Assembly (NCBI RefSeq): GCF_020907985.1
Contig: NZ_JAJJPA010000061.1
Coordinates: 1-39,155, forward strand
Reading direction: 5' to 3'
Source: Kitasatospora humi
Lineage (GTDB): Bacteria > Actinomycetota > Actinomycetes > Streptomycetales > Streptomycetaceae
Length of the DNA stretch: 39,155 bases
Part shown: in pieces, positions 9,317 through 17,951 of the stretch
Numbering within the stretch: position 1 is the first letter of the stretch
How the letters are laid out: every line of letters begins with the position of its first letter
Notes under the pieces: generated by a model
Database searches by the model: none
The model's input: only the letters and a program-made list of their open reading frames with translations
Told to the model about the DNA's origin: nothing
Position numbers and translations under genes: made by a program

Positions 9317-9499
9317 TCAGGCGGGGCGACGGGCCTCGTCGACCAGCAGCACCGGGATGCCGTCGCGCACGTCGTAGCGCAGGCCGCAGTCGGTGCCGGT
9401 GCAGACCAGCTCCGGGGCGTCCGCGGTGCCGCCCTCGACCAGCTTGGCGTGGCACTGCGGGCAGACCAGGATCTCCAGCAGGAACGGTTCGAGCGTCAT
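9317..9499 (-). CDS. Trm112-family small zinc-ribbon-like protein
   Basis: A 60-residue protein. LEILVCPQCHAKL carries a CxxC pair, VCTGTDCGLRYDVRDGIPVLL carries two more cysteines, and the IPVLLVDEAR ending is diagnostic of the Trm112/UPF0434 family. Eukaryotic Trm112 activates methyltransferases; bacterial members are often of unknown role. ATG at 9499 has GGAG seven bases upstream. It lies 49 bases before the SIS gene on the same strand and probably shares its transcript. A strong hairpin separates it from manB. Confidence 0.9.
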   Translation of the reverse strand: MTLEPFLLEILVCPQCHAKLVEGGTADAPELVCTGTDCGLRYDVRDGIPVLLVDEARRPA

Positions 9500-9537
9500 G
9501 GTGCTGCTCCGTGGGTCGGTGGGCTTGGCGGCAGGGC

Positions 9538-9584
9538 GCGGCGCGCCCCGGCCGGTGGTCAGCCTACCGGCCTGGGCGCGCCGC
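9538..9584 (-). terminator. Long hairpin after phosphomannomutase
   Basis: GCGGCGCGCCC (9538-9548) pairs with GGGCGCGCCGC (9574-9584), and inside it GGCCGGT (9550-9556) pairs with ACCGGCC (9566-9572). There is one mismatch and a nine-base loop. It starts nine bases past the manB stop and fits a terminator or attenuator between manB and the Trm112-SIS-manA genes. Confidence 0.75.
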
Positions 9585-9592
9585 CCCGTAGA

Positions 9593-10978
9593 TCAGGCGC
9601 GGACGATCGCCAGCACGGCGTCGCGCAGCTCGGCCACCTTGGCCCGGTCCTTCGCCTCGACGTTCAGGCGCAGCAGCGGCTCGGTGTTGGAGGCGCGCAG
9701 GTTGAACCACCAGTCGGCGCCGGCGATGGTCAGGCCGTCCAGCTCGTCGACGCTGACGCCCTCCAGCGACGCGTAGGCGGCCTTGACCTCGGCGGTCTTG
9801 GCGGCCTGGTCGGCGACCTCGCTGTTGATCTCGCCGGAGGCGGCGTAGCGGTCGTACTCCTCGGTCAGCGCGGACAGCGTGCCCGGCTGGCCGCCGAGCG
9901 CGGCGAGCACGTGCAGCGCGGCGAGCATGCCGGTGTCGGCGCGCCAGAAGTCGCGGAAGTAGTAGTGCGCGGAGTGCTCGCCGCCGAAGACGGCGTCGGT
10001 CTCGGCCATCCGCTGCTTGATGAAGGAGTGGCCGACCCGGGTCCGGACCGCCTGGCCGCCGTGCTCGGCGACCACCTCGGGCACCGTCCACGAGGTGATC
10101 AGGTTGTGGATGATGGTGGGGCGCTCCTCGCCGGCGGCCTTGGCCCGGGCCAGCTCGCGCACCGCGACCAGGGCGGTGATGGCGGACGGGGAGACCGGCT
10201 CGCCGCGCTCGTCGATCACGAAGCAGCGGTCGGCGTCGCCGTCGAAGGCCAGGCCGATGTCGGCGCCGACCTCCTTGACCTTGGCCTGCAGGTCGACCAG
10301 GTTCTTCGGGTCGAGCGGGTTGGCCTCGTGGTTGGGGAAGGTGCCGTCCAGCTCGAAGTACATCGGGACGACCTCCAGCGGCAGACCGGCGAAGACGGTC
10401 GGCACGGTGTGGCCGCCCATGCCGTTGCCCGCGTCGACCGCGACCTTGAGCGGGCGGATGCCGGTCAGGTCGACCAGGCCGCGCAGGTGGTCGGCGTAGC
10501 CCTGCAGGGTGTCCTGCCGGGTGAGCACGCCCGGCTTCGCGTCGACGGCCGGGATGGACACGGTGTCGTCCTCGGCGATCCACGACTGGACCAGGTCGCG
10601 GATGTCGGCCAGCCCGGTGTCCTCACCGACCGGGGCGGCGCCGGCCCGGCACATCTTGATGCCGTTGTACTGCGCCGGGTTGTGGCTGGCGGTGAACATC
10701 GCGCCGGGCAGGTCGAGCTTGCCGCTGGCGTAGTAGAGCTGGTCCGTGGAGCACAGGCCGATCTCGGTGACGTCGGCACCGCGGGCGGCCGCGCCCTCGG
10801 CGAAGGCCCGCGACAGGCTCGGCGAGGAGGGACGCATGTCGTGGCCGACCACGATCGCCGTGGCGCCGGTGACCTGCACGAATGCGGCGCCGAAGGCACG
10901 GGAGAGGTTCTCGTCCCACTGGTCCGGCACGACGCCTCGGACGTCGTACGCCTTCACGAGCTGCTTGAGGTCGCGCAC
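9593..10978 (-). CDS. manB: Phosphomannomutase/phosphoglucomutase
   Basis: A 461-residue alpha-D-phosphohexomutase converting mannose-6-phosphate to mannose-1-phosphate, the precursor of GDP-mannose. Motifs run in the expected order: substrate-binding GHDMRPSSPSLSRAFAEG, the phosphoserine loop MFTASHNPAQYNGIK, the magnesium loop AFDGDADRCFVIDE, the sugar-specificity loop VFGGEHSAHYYF, and the phosphate-binding loop LRASNTEPLLRLNVEA. The start is GTG at 10978 (VRDLKQLVKAYDVRG) with GGTGG upstream. Mycobacterial pmmA occupies the same place in the conserved block. Confidence 0.96.
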   Translation of the reverse strand: MRDLKQLVKAYDVRGVVPDQWDENLSRAFGAAFVQVTGATAIVVGHDMRPSSPSLSRAFAEGAAARGADVTEIGLCSTDQLYYASGKLDLPGAMFTASHNPAQYNGIKMCRAGAAPVGEDTGLADIRDLVQSWIAEDDTVSIPAVDAKPGVLTRQDTLQGYADHLRGLVDLTGIRPLKVAVDAGNGMGGHTVPTVFAGLPLEVVPMYFELDGTFPNHEANPLDPKNLVDLQAKVKEVGADIGLAFDGDADRCFVIDERGEPVSPSAITALVAVRELARAKAAGEERPTIIHNLITSWTVPEVVAEHGGQAVRTRVGHSFIKQRMAETDAVFGGEHSAHYYFRDFWRADTGMLAALHVLAALGGQPGTLSALTEEYDRYAASGEINSEVADQAAKTAEVKAAYASLEGVSVDELDGLTIAGADWWFNLRASNTEPLLRLNVEAKDRAKVAELRDAVLAIVRA

Positions 10979-11153
10979 TGCGGATCCACCTTGTGTGTGT
11001 TTTGGGCCGGCTGGCCCACGGTCACGATACGTCGGCTCGGGTGCGCGGACCGCTGAGGGTGCACCCGCGAGAGGGCAGCAGCGTACCCGGTGATCGTGAC
11101 CGGATCGGAACGCTCGGCGCTCGCCGCCGGTACTGTGCTCGGTCGGCGGGGTC

Positions 11154-11525
11154 TCAGTTCTCCGGGGAGCGCAGCACCCGCAGGTGGCCGCGCCGGCCGG
11201 CCTCCACCGGCTCGCCGTCGGCGGTGCGGACCGGGCGGGGCCCGCGCTCCTGCGGCCGGGCGGCCTCCCGGACGGCGTTGGCCAGCGCCTCCAGGTCGTC
11301 GCTGGAGCGGCGCACCGGTCCGCCCTCGGTGGCGAGCCGGACCACCTCCCAGCCGCGCGGCGCGGTGAGCCGCTCGGCGTGCTCGGCGCACAGGTCGTAG
11401 CAGTGCGGCTCGGCGTAGGTGGCGAGCGGGCCCAGCACCGCCGTGGAGTCGGCGTACACGTACGTCAGCGTCGCCACGGCCGGACGGCCGCACGCGGTCC
11501 GCGAACAACGACGTACAGGGCTCAC
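11154..11525 (-). CDS. DUF3499-family protein
   Basis: A 123-residue protein beginning SPVRRCSRTACGRPAVATLTY, with YADSTAVLGPLATYAEPHCYDLCAEHAERL and PRGWEVVRL. Four cysteines (CSRTAC, HCYDLC) and nearby histidines suggest a small metal-binding fold. The family is conserved across actinobacteria next to phosphomannomutase, and its function is unknown. I chose GTG at 11525, where family conservation begins, although no clear Shine-Dalgarno precedes it, so it may be leaderless. ATG at 11621 would add 32 residues lacking conserved character. It is divergent from the zincin gene. Confidence 0.85.
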   Translation of the reverse strand: MSPVRRCSRTACGRPAVATLTYVYADSTAVLGPLATYAEPHCYDLCAEHAERLTAPRGWEVVRLATEGGPVRRSSDDLEALANAVREAARPQERGPRPVRTADGEPVEAGRRGHLRVLRSPEN

Positions 11526-11664
11526 AGGGGTGGACGGTACCGCACCTTCGCCCGACTGGCTAAGACCGGCCGGTCGCGGCCGGTTCGTGTCGCGTGGGAG
11601 TGCGCCCGGATCGGTGCTCATGTGGTCCAATTCCCAGCCTCCAAGGACTACGCTCGTCATTGAT

Positions 11665-12132
11665 ATGGACAGCTCCGTACCGCAACCGCCCGCCGCGTCC
11701 GCCGCACCCGGGCCGCCGCGCCCCCGGCGCCGCGACCGGCACGGCCGTGGCCTGCGCGGCCCGCTGGCCCCGCCGCAGGTGCCGATCTCGCTGACCAGGT
11801 CCGAGCTGTTCGAGGACTACATCCGCGAGTCGGTGGAGCGGCTGGAGCGCCGCTGGCCCCAGCTGATCGACGTCGAGTTCGAGGTCGCCGAGGTGCCGGA
11901 GGAGACCGGCGGCGAGGCCGGCCCGGGTCTGGACGGGGTGCCGCTGGGCCGGGTGGTGACGGCCCGCCAGGGCGCCAAGAGCCGGATCACGATCTACCGC
12001 CGCCCGGTGGAGATCCGGGCCAAGTCCCGCGATGACCGGGCGGCGCTGGTGCACGAGATCCTGATCGAGCAGGTCGCCGAGCTGCTCGGGCTCTCGCCGG
12101 ACGCCATCGACCCCCGCTACGACGAGGACTGA
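11665..12132 (+). CDS. Zincin-like metallopeptidase-family protein with degenerate motif
   Basis: A 155-residue protein of the actinobacterial metallopeptidase/zincin-like family. The first ~40 residues are Pro/Arg-rich. The domain follows, from ISLTRSELFEDYIRESVERLERRWPQL to KSRITIYRRPVEIRAKSRDDRAALVHEILIEQ. At the expected HExxH site the sequence is H130-E131-I-L-I-E135. The second zinc histidine is replaced by isoleucine, with a glutamate one residue later. This makes ordinary zincin catalysis doubtful, and a structural role or altered metal site is possible. ATG at 11665 is closest to the conserved part. It diverges from the DUF3499 gene, as in mycobacteria. Confidence 0.85.
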   Translation: MDSSVPQPPAASAAPGPPRPRRRDRHGRGLRGPLAPPQVPISLTRSELFEDYIRESVERLERRWPQLIDVEFEVAEVPEETGGEAGPGLDGVPLGRVVTARQGAKSRITIYRRPVEIRAKSRDDRAALVHEILIEQVAELLGLSPDAIDPRYDED

Positions 12133-12167
12133 CCCGAGCCGTCGCGCGGGGGCCTGCCGGGCGCCGC

Positions 12168-13808
12168 TCAGTGCAGCAGCACGCCCGGGTCCTGCTGGGC
12201 CTGCGGCACCTGCACGAAGCTGTGGTCGTCCTGCAGCGCCTGGATGGTGAACATCGGCACGTTGTCGGTGTTCACCGCGAGCATCCGGGCCGCGACGACC
12301 CCGGAGCCGGAGGTGGTCTCCACGGTCAGGCCGAAGCTGCCGTTGCCGCCCGACGGCTCGGGGGACGCCAGGCCGACCGTGGCGCCGGCCGGGATCTGCA
12401 CGTCCTTGCTGGTCGGGGTGCCGCCGCCGGTGCTCGCCGAGGCCGTCACCCGGACCGTGGCGGCGTCACCGGTGGCGGTGAGCAGCAGGGTGGACACCCC
12501 GCCGCCGCGCGAGTCCGCCACGGTGGCGCGCTTGCCGACCGGGCCGGCGCCGGTGATCCAGGCCGAGTCGGACTTGCCGCCGCCGGCCCGGTCCACCCGG
12601 ACGGTGGCGATCACCGGGGTGGCGCGGGACGGGTCGCTGGGCGTCAGCCGCAGCGCCGAGATCTGCTGGCGGTTGAGCTGGCCGAGGTCGATGGCGGAGA
12701 CCATGCCGGCCTTGACGTGGATCGTCCCCTGGCCGTTGGCGAGCACCGGGGAGAACCAGCCGTTCTGGCCGGAGAGCTGGATCTTCAGGTCGGCGTCGTC
12801 GTCGCTGCCGGGCGCCGCCACCACCAGGTGGGCCGCCGAGAGGTCGCCGGGCAGGCCGGGCACCACCACGGTGGACGCGGGATCGGCCGAGGCCGGGATC
12901 CAGTCGGAGCCGGCCGAGCCGTCGGAGGCGTGCAGGTAGGCGCCGACCCGCCCGCTGCGCACCCGTACCTCCACCGCCAGGTCGGCGGTCGAGGCGTTGG
13001 TCAGCGTGGTGAGCAGCACGCTCTGCGAGGTGCCCGGGGCGATGCTGATGCCGGTGCCGGCGTCACCGGTGTCGATCGGACCCTGGTCGCCGTAGAGCTT
13101 GACGTCGACCACGGCGGAGGTGGCCTCGGCGTCGGTCAGGCTGAGGTAGTCCTTGCGGTTGCCGGCCGTACTGGCGCCGGCGAACCAGAAGTGGGTGCCG
13201 GACGGGGTGCAGGTGACCCCCGACATGCCCGTGCCGCGCTGGTCGGTGACGGTGGTGGTCTGGGTGACCGTGAAGCCGGGGGCCAGCGCGCCGGTGGCGA
13301 CCGCCGTGCTGCCCGGTGTGGTGTCGCCGCCGGCGGCGGTGGCGCTGACCGGGACGCCGGGCTTGGCCAGGGTGATCAGGGCGCTCGCCGGCTGGCCGGC
13401 CGCCGGGGAGCCGCTCGGCGCGGGCGAGCCGGAGGACGCCGGGGAGCCGGAGGGCGCCGGGGAGGACGGCGAGCCCGCCGGCGCATCGGCCGGCGGCGGC
13501 GCGGCGGTGGTCACCGTCGCGGTGCCGCTCCCGGTGCCGACGGCGTCGGCGGGGGTGATCGCAGTGATCTGGGTGGTGCCGGTCATCCCCTGCATCGGCT
13601 GGGGGCAGACCACCGCGGTGCGCTCGACCTGGGCGGCGGTGGCGCTGCCGGCGGGCCGGGCGCTGGGCGCGGCCGGATGGCGCAGCTCGGCCACGCCGAA
13701 GACCACGGCGAGCACGGCGGCGCAGGCCAGCAGCGAGCGGCCGGTGCGGCTGCCGCCGCCCGACGCGCCGCCGGCCTGGCGGTCCGGGTTGATGGCGGGC
13801 ATCTTCAT
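12168..13808 (-). CDS. DUF5719-family secreted or membrane-anchored protein
   Basis: A 546-residue protein. It has a short basic start (DRQAGGASGGGSRTGRS), a membrane helix (LLACAAVLAVVFGVAEL, ~27-43) and a long Ala/Pro/Ser/Thr linker (~85-140, with PAPSGSPASSGSPAPSGSPA repeats). An extracellular beta-rich domain then extends to the end, with Ig-like or beta-sandwich features such as VDVKLYGDQGPIDTGDAG. Its ATG overlaps the stop of the large glycosyltransferase gene by four bases (ATGA, 13805-13808). The two are translationally coupled and probably act together outside the membrane. DUF5719 has no known function. Confidence 0.85.
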   Translation of the reverse strand: MKMPAINPDRQAGGASGGGSRTGRSLLACAAVLAVVFGVAELRHPAAPSARPAGSATAAQVERTAVVCPQPMQGMTGTTQITAITPADAVGTGSGTATVTTAAPPPADAPAGSPSSPAPSGSPASSGSPAPSGSPAAGQPASALITLAKPGVPVSATAAGGDTTPGSTAVATGALAPGFTVTQTTTVTDQRGTGMSGVTCTPSGTHFWFAGASTAGNRKDYLSLTDAEATSAVVDVKLYGDQGPIDTGDAGTGISIAPGTSQSVLLTTLTNASTADLAVEVRVRSGRVGAYLHASDGSAGSDWIPASADPASTVVVPGLPGDLSAAHLVVAAPGSDDDADLKIQLSGQNGWFSPVLANGQGTIHVKAGMVSAIDLGQLNRQQISALRLTPSDPSRATPVIATVRVDRAGGGKSDSAWITGAGPVGKRATVADSRGGGVSTLLLTATGDAATVRVTASASTGGGTPTSKDVQIPAGATVGLASPEPSGGNGSFGLTVETTSGSGVVAARMLAVNTDNVPMFTIQALQDDHSFVQVPQAQQDPGVLLH

Positions 13809-16800
13809 CGCGGGTCAGCTCCGTCGTGGCGCGGGTGGCCGCCGTAGGCGGGGTCCTCGTGCTGGGTCTGGCCGGGCAGCCAGGGCTGCTGGTGGCCGTC
13901 GGCCTGGTAGCCCTGCTGCGGATAGCCGCCGTAGCCGTACTCGGCGGGGTAGGGCTGGGCGTACGGGTCGGCCTGGTAGCCGCCCTCGGGGAAGGGCTCG
14001 GTGGTGTACGCCTCGGCGGGGTGGGCCTCGGCCTGGTAGGGCTGGGCGTAGCTCTGGTACGGCTGCTGGGCCGCGTACGGGTCGTAGCCGTACGGGTCGG
14101 CCTGCTGGTAGTCGGCCGGCTGGTAGGGCTGCGCGGCGTACGGGTCCGGCTGGGCGGCGACCGGCTCGGCCATCGGGTACGGCTCGGTGCCCGGCTGGGC
14201 GGGGGTGGCCGTCGGGCTGCCGTAGACGCCGTCGTCGGGGTCGGCGCTCCCGCCGCCGCCCTCGGTCTCGCCGCGTTCGGCCATCCGGCGGGCCCGGCGG
14301 CTGCCGGGCAGCGGGGGCGCCTGGTTCTGGGCGGCCAGCGCGGCGGCGGCCACCACCTCCTCGGGCAGGTCGTCGTCCTTGGTGGAGCGGCGGCCGGGCA
14401 GTGCCAGCACCAGCAGCACCAGGCCGAGCAGCAGCTGGGCCGCGATCCAGCCGGTGTGCGCCAGCGGGGTGCCGCGGGTGACGGCGAGGGTGCCGCCGCC
14501 GGCGGGCAGCTGGAAGCCCTGGGCCCAGCCGTCCAGCGTGACCGGGGTGAGGCGGGTGCCGTTCAGGGTGGCCTGCCAGCCGGGGTCGGCCTGCTCGGCC
14601 AGTCGCAGCATCCGGCCGGCCGGGCCGGCCGGGATCGTGGCGTGCACGGTCTGGTCGCCGGACGCCACCTTGACCGGGGCGGCGCCGGGGGCGGTGATCA
14701 CCGCCCGGGCCACCGGCACCCCGGTCACCTGCCAGATCGCGGTGCCGTTGTCCTGGCTCACCGGGCTCAGCCCGGGGGTGGTGTCGAGCACGCCGCTGAC
14801 CTTGGCGATCATCGGGTCCTGGACCAGCACGTAGCCGATGCCGTAGCCGGCCAGCGCGCTCGCCTGGTCGGCGCCGGAGCTGGCCAGCAGGCTGCCGACC
14901 AGCTTGGCCGGCCCGTCGCCGGTGGTGCCGCCCGGGTCGACGGTGCCCTCGGCCTGGCCGAGGGACAGACCGGAGCCGCGGACGATCGCGAACCGGACCG
15001 AGGTGGCCTGGGCGTCGCCGGAGAGCACCAGGGCGCGCGGGTGGTCACCGGTGGCGGACTCGGCCGCCACGAAGGCGGGCAGCTGGCCGGCCGCACCGCG
15101 GTGCAGCGGGCCGCCGGAGCCGGAGACGGCCCACCACAGGGCGGTGCCGACCGGCGCCAGCACGGCGGCGGCCAGCACCAGCGCGGCCACCGGCTGGCGC
15201 CAGCCGAAGGCGATGCCGGCCACCCGGGCGTTGGCCCCGTCGGCGCCGATCGCGGCGGCGGCCAGCAGGGCGATGCCGGCCAGCAGGGTGGCCGGGCCGG
15301 CCCAGGCCGCCACCGGCAGACCGCCGGAGGCCGGGGTGATGCTGGTGCCGGCCACCACCACGGCGAAGACCAGGCCGGCCCCGGCCGCGCCCCAGGCCGC
15401 CAGCACCGCGCGGCGCCGGTCGGCGCGCAGCAGCGCGGCGAGGGCGGCCAGCAGCACACCGGCCGACAGCCAGACCGGCGGTACCCCGGCCCCGCCCGGG
15501 TTGACCAGCAGCAGCCCGACCGGCCGGGCCGCGGGACCGTTGAAGCCGGGCAGGCCGGCCTCCAGCAGCAGCCGGGACGGGTGCGTCAGCAGCCCCAGCG
15601 ACCACGGCGCGAGCACCACGATCGGCAGCACCAGGATGGCGGCCACCCGCAGGCCCAGGGAGCGCAGCACGGCCGGCCCGCTGCCGTACGCCCCGCCGCG
15701 CACCATGGCGACGGCCAGTATGGCCAGCGTCAGCGGCACGGCGATCGCCCACATCAGCGGCACGAAGGCGGTGCAGACGGTGAGCAGGGTGACGGTCATC
15801 CAGGTGGACCGCCAGCCGGGCCGGGCGCCCCGCGCGGCGGTCTCCCGGCGGATGCCGAGGCCGGCCGCGATGGCGGCGGCGCGGGCCAGCGGCGGCAGCA
15901 GCACCACCAGCACGGCGGTGCCGATCCGGCCCTGGGCGATGGCCCCGGTGGCGGCGGGCAGCAGCGCGTAGCCGGCGCTGGCCCAGGCGCGCACCAGCTT
16001 GGAGCCGAGCAGCGGCCGGGAGACCAGGTAGGCGCTGACCGCGGCCAGCGGCACCGAGAGCACCAGCAGCAGGGTGACGGCGAGGTTCGCGTTGTCGAGG
16101 AGCAGCCAGGACAGGGCCGAGAGCACGGCCAGGTACGGCGGGGCGGTGGCGGTGGAGCCGGAGCCGGTGCCGTGCCAGCTGCCGGCGTACATGTTCCACA
16201 GGCCGGACGCGCCGTCGGCGGCGGGCAGCAGCGCGCCGCCGAGCAGCGAGCCGCTGCCCAGCAGGTCGCGGGCGGCGATCAGGGTGAGCAGCAGCAGCAC
16301 GGCGAACAGCACCGGGGCGGGCCGCCGGGCCAGCTTCTTGAGCAGCGCGAACTGCTCGACCTCCAGCACCTCGTTGTCGTCGTCGCCGCCGGAGGCCTCC
16401 AGCGCACTGCCGTGCCGGCCGACCTCGTCGCCGGTGCCGCCGATGCCGAGCGAGGAGATCACGCCCTCGACGGCCAGGCGGGCGGTGGCGCCGGGCGGCG
16501 GGAAGAGGCTGCGGTCGTCCAGCGCGTCCAGCGAGCGGGTGCGGGCCCGGTGTTTGCGGGCCCGCAGCAGCCGGGGCATCCGGATCAGCTCGTGGTTGAG
16601 GCCGGCGATCTCGTCGTAGGCCTGGCGCGGGTCCTTGCCGAGCAGGTTGGCCAGCACCCGCAGCAGGGTGCCGAGCACCAGCCGCACCAGGACGTAGGGG
16701 AAGACCAGGCGGCGGGAGTTGGCGAGCAGCGTGTAGACGGCACCGGCCTTGTCGACCCGGTGCGGGTGGTCGGCCGCGCAGTCGATCGCGCGCCGTTCGC

Positions 16801-17701
16801 GGCTGGCCGCCTCGGCGTGCCGCAGCACCGCGTCGGGGGCGATCACCACCCGGTGGCCGGCGGCGTTGACCCGCCAGCAGAAGTCGGCGTCGTCGCGCAT
16901 CAGCGGCAGCGCCCTGTCGAAGCCGCCGAGCTGTTCGAAGACGTCGCGGCGGACCAGCATGCCGGCCGTGGAGACGGCGAGCACCGGGCGGACCTGGTCG
17001 TGCTGGCCCTGGTCCTGCTCCCGGCGGTCCAGGCCGGTCCAGCGCCGGCCGGAGCGGGCGATGGTGACACCGACTTCGAGGAGCTGGCGGCGGTCGTACC
17101 AGCTGCGCAGCTTGGGGCCGACGACGCCGGCGGACGGCGTGCTGTCGGCGACCTGGAGCAGTCGGCGCAGCGCGTCGGTCTGCGGTTCGCAGTCGTCGTG
17201 CAGCAGCCAGAGCCACTCGATCGGCTGGGTCTCGCGACGGCTGCCGTTGTTGAAGTCGTCCTCGGAGGCGAGCGGGTCGCCGAAGTCGTCCCAGCCGCCG
17301 GTCACCGGGTCGTAGCCGGAGGGGTCGAGGCTGTAGGGCAGGTCCTCGGGGCGCAGCGGCGGGCTGTTGAAGACCGCCTCGGCGACGGCGGTGCCGAAGC
17401 CGGCCCGGCGGCCGAGCACGATCGGGCCGGACTCGGGCAGCCAGTCACCGAGGGTGTCGCGGAGCAGTTGCGGTGAGGTGTCGGTGCTGCCGGTGTCCAC
17501 GGCGAGGATGCGTTGCACCTGACGGTCCTGGCCGAGCAGTCCGGCCAGGGCCTGCGGCAGCCAGCGGGCGCCGTCGTGGCTGACGACGACGGCGGTCACC
17601 AGGTGGCGCGGGTAGGCGGGCGGCCGGGTGGAGCCGCCGTGGGGCAGCGGGCCGGATGACGGCTGGTCTGGATAGCCGTGCTGGTGGCTGTAGGCAGTCA
17701 T
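13805..17701 (-). CDS. Large family 2 glycosyltransferase with multi-helix membrane domain
   Basis: A 1298-residue protein. Residues ~30-330 are a GT-A glycosyltransferase: VVVSHDGARWLPQALAGLL, the acidic DTGSTDTSPQLL, WLLHDDCEPQTDALRRLL, and RDDADFCWRVNAAGHRVVIAPDAVLRH. A multi-spanning domain follows (~460-860, about ten or more helices) with PxxWSLGLLTHPSRLLL. Next comes an extracellular beta-rich domain (~880-1090), one more helix (QLLLGLVLLVLALPG), then a ~170-residue Tyr/Gln/Pro/Ala-rich cytoplasmic tail. ATG at 17701 lacks a good Shine-Dalgarno. It is the middle gene of whiB-GT-DUF5719. It probably moves a sugar from a lipid or nucleotide donor to an envelope acceptor; the substrate is unknown. 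Confidence 0.9.
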   Translation of the reverse strand: MTAYSHQHGYPDQPSSGPLPHGGSTRPPAYPRHLVTAVVVSHDGARWLPQALAGLLGQDRQVQRILAVDTGSTDTSPQLLRDTLGDWLPESGPIVLGRRAGFGTAVAEAVFNSPPLRPEDLPYSLDPSGYDPVTGGWDDFGDPLASEDDFNNGSRRETQPIEWLWLLHDDCEPQTDALRRLLQVADSTPSAGVVGPKLRSWYDRRQLLEVGVTIARSGRRWTGLDRREQDQGQHDQVRPVLAVSTAGMLVRRDVFEQLGGFDRALPLMRDDADFCWRVNAAGHRVVIAPDAVLRHAEAASRERRAIDCAADHPHRVDKAGAVYTLLANSRRLVFPYVLVRLVLGTLLRVLANLLGKDPRQAYDEIAGLNHELIRMPRLLRARKHRARTRSLDALDDRSLFPPPGATARLAVEGVISSLGIGGTGDEVGRHGSALEASGGDDDNEVLEVEQFALLKKLARRPAPVLFAVLLLLTLIAARDLLGSGSLLGGALLPAADGASGLWNMYAGSWHGTGSGSTATAPPYLAVLSALSWLLLDNANLAVTLLLVLSVPLAAVSAYLVSRPLLGSKLVRAWASAGYALLPAATGAIAQGRIGTAVLVVLLPPLARAAAIAAGLGIRRETAARGARPGWRSTWMTVTLLTVCTAFVPLMWAIAVPLTLAILAVAMVRGGAYGSGPAVLRSLGLRVAAILVLPIVVLAPWSLGLLTHPSRLLLEAGLPGFNGPAARPVGLLLVNPGGAGVPPVWLSAGVLLAALAALLRADRRRAVLAAWGAAGAGLVFAVVVAGTSITPASGGLPVAAWAGPATLLAGIALLAAAAIGADGANARVAGIAFGWRQPVAALVLAAAVLAPVGTALWWAVSGSGGPLHRGAAGQLPAFVAAESATGDHPRALVLSGDAQATSVRFAIVRGSGLSLGQAEGTVDPGGTTGDGPAKLVGSLLASSGADQASALAGYGIGYVLVQDPMIAKVSGVLDTTPGLSPVSQDNGTAIWQVTGVPVARAVITAPGAAPVKVASGDQTVHATIPAGPAGRMLRLAEQADPGWQATLNGTRLTPVTLDGWAQGFQLPAGGGTLAVTRGTPLAHTGWIAAQLLLGLVLLVLALPGRRSTKDDDLPEEVVAAAALAAQNQAPPLPGSRRARRMAERGETEGGGGSADPDDGVYGSPTATPAQPGTEPYPMAEPVAAQPDPYAAQPYQPADYQQADPYGYDPYAAQQPYQSYAQPYQAEAHPAEAYTTEPFPEGGYQADPYAQPYPAEYGYGGYPQQGYQADGHQQPWLPGQTQHEDPAYGGHPRHDGADPR

Positions 17702-17827
17702 CGAGTGCGCGGGCCCCGGTTCCGAGTGGACGGCAGGTGGCGCACCACACTAACGGCTTCCGCTGAGCGCCTTGCCCACCGGTGGGGGCTGAGGCTCCGT
17801 CACAGGTGGGGGCGCGTGGAATTGCAA

Positions 17828-17856
17828 AAGCGCCCCGCCATTGTGGCGAGGCGCTT
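17828..17856 (-). terminator. Rho-independent terminator downstream of whiB
   Basis: AAGCGCC (17828-17834) pairs with GGCGCTT (17850-17856), and CGCCA pairs with TGGCG inside it. The loop is TTG with one mismatch. Read leftward the stem is followed by TTTTGCAATT, giving a short T-run. It lies ~95 bases past the whiB stop and separates whiB from the glycosyltransferase gene. Confidence 0.8.
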
Positions 17857-17935
17857 GCCGGACTGCGGTGCAGGCTCTGTGAGCGAAGGCCCTGTATGTG
17901 GAGGGCGGACGGATTCTGCGCGAGGGGATGCGGAT

Positions 17936-17951
17936 GACCGGTCGACCGGTC
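17936..17951. repeat. 16-base perfect palindrome overlapping the whiB stop codon
   Basis: GACCGGTCGACCGGTC is a perfect palindrome whose right end shares two bases with the whiB stop codon. It is also a tandem GACCGGTC. It could be a protein-binding site or a snap-back hairpin reinforcing termination at 17828-17856. Confidence 0.5.

Noticed and set aside
13826..17476. 1216-residue plus-strand open frame opposite the giant glycosyltransferase
   Set aside because: It is an antisense shadow of Gly/Gln/Arg-rich composition with no domain. The minus-strand frame has full motif content and the correct third-position bias.
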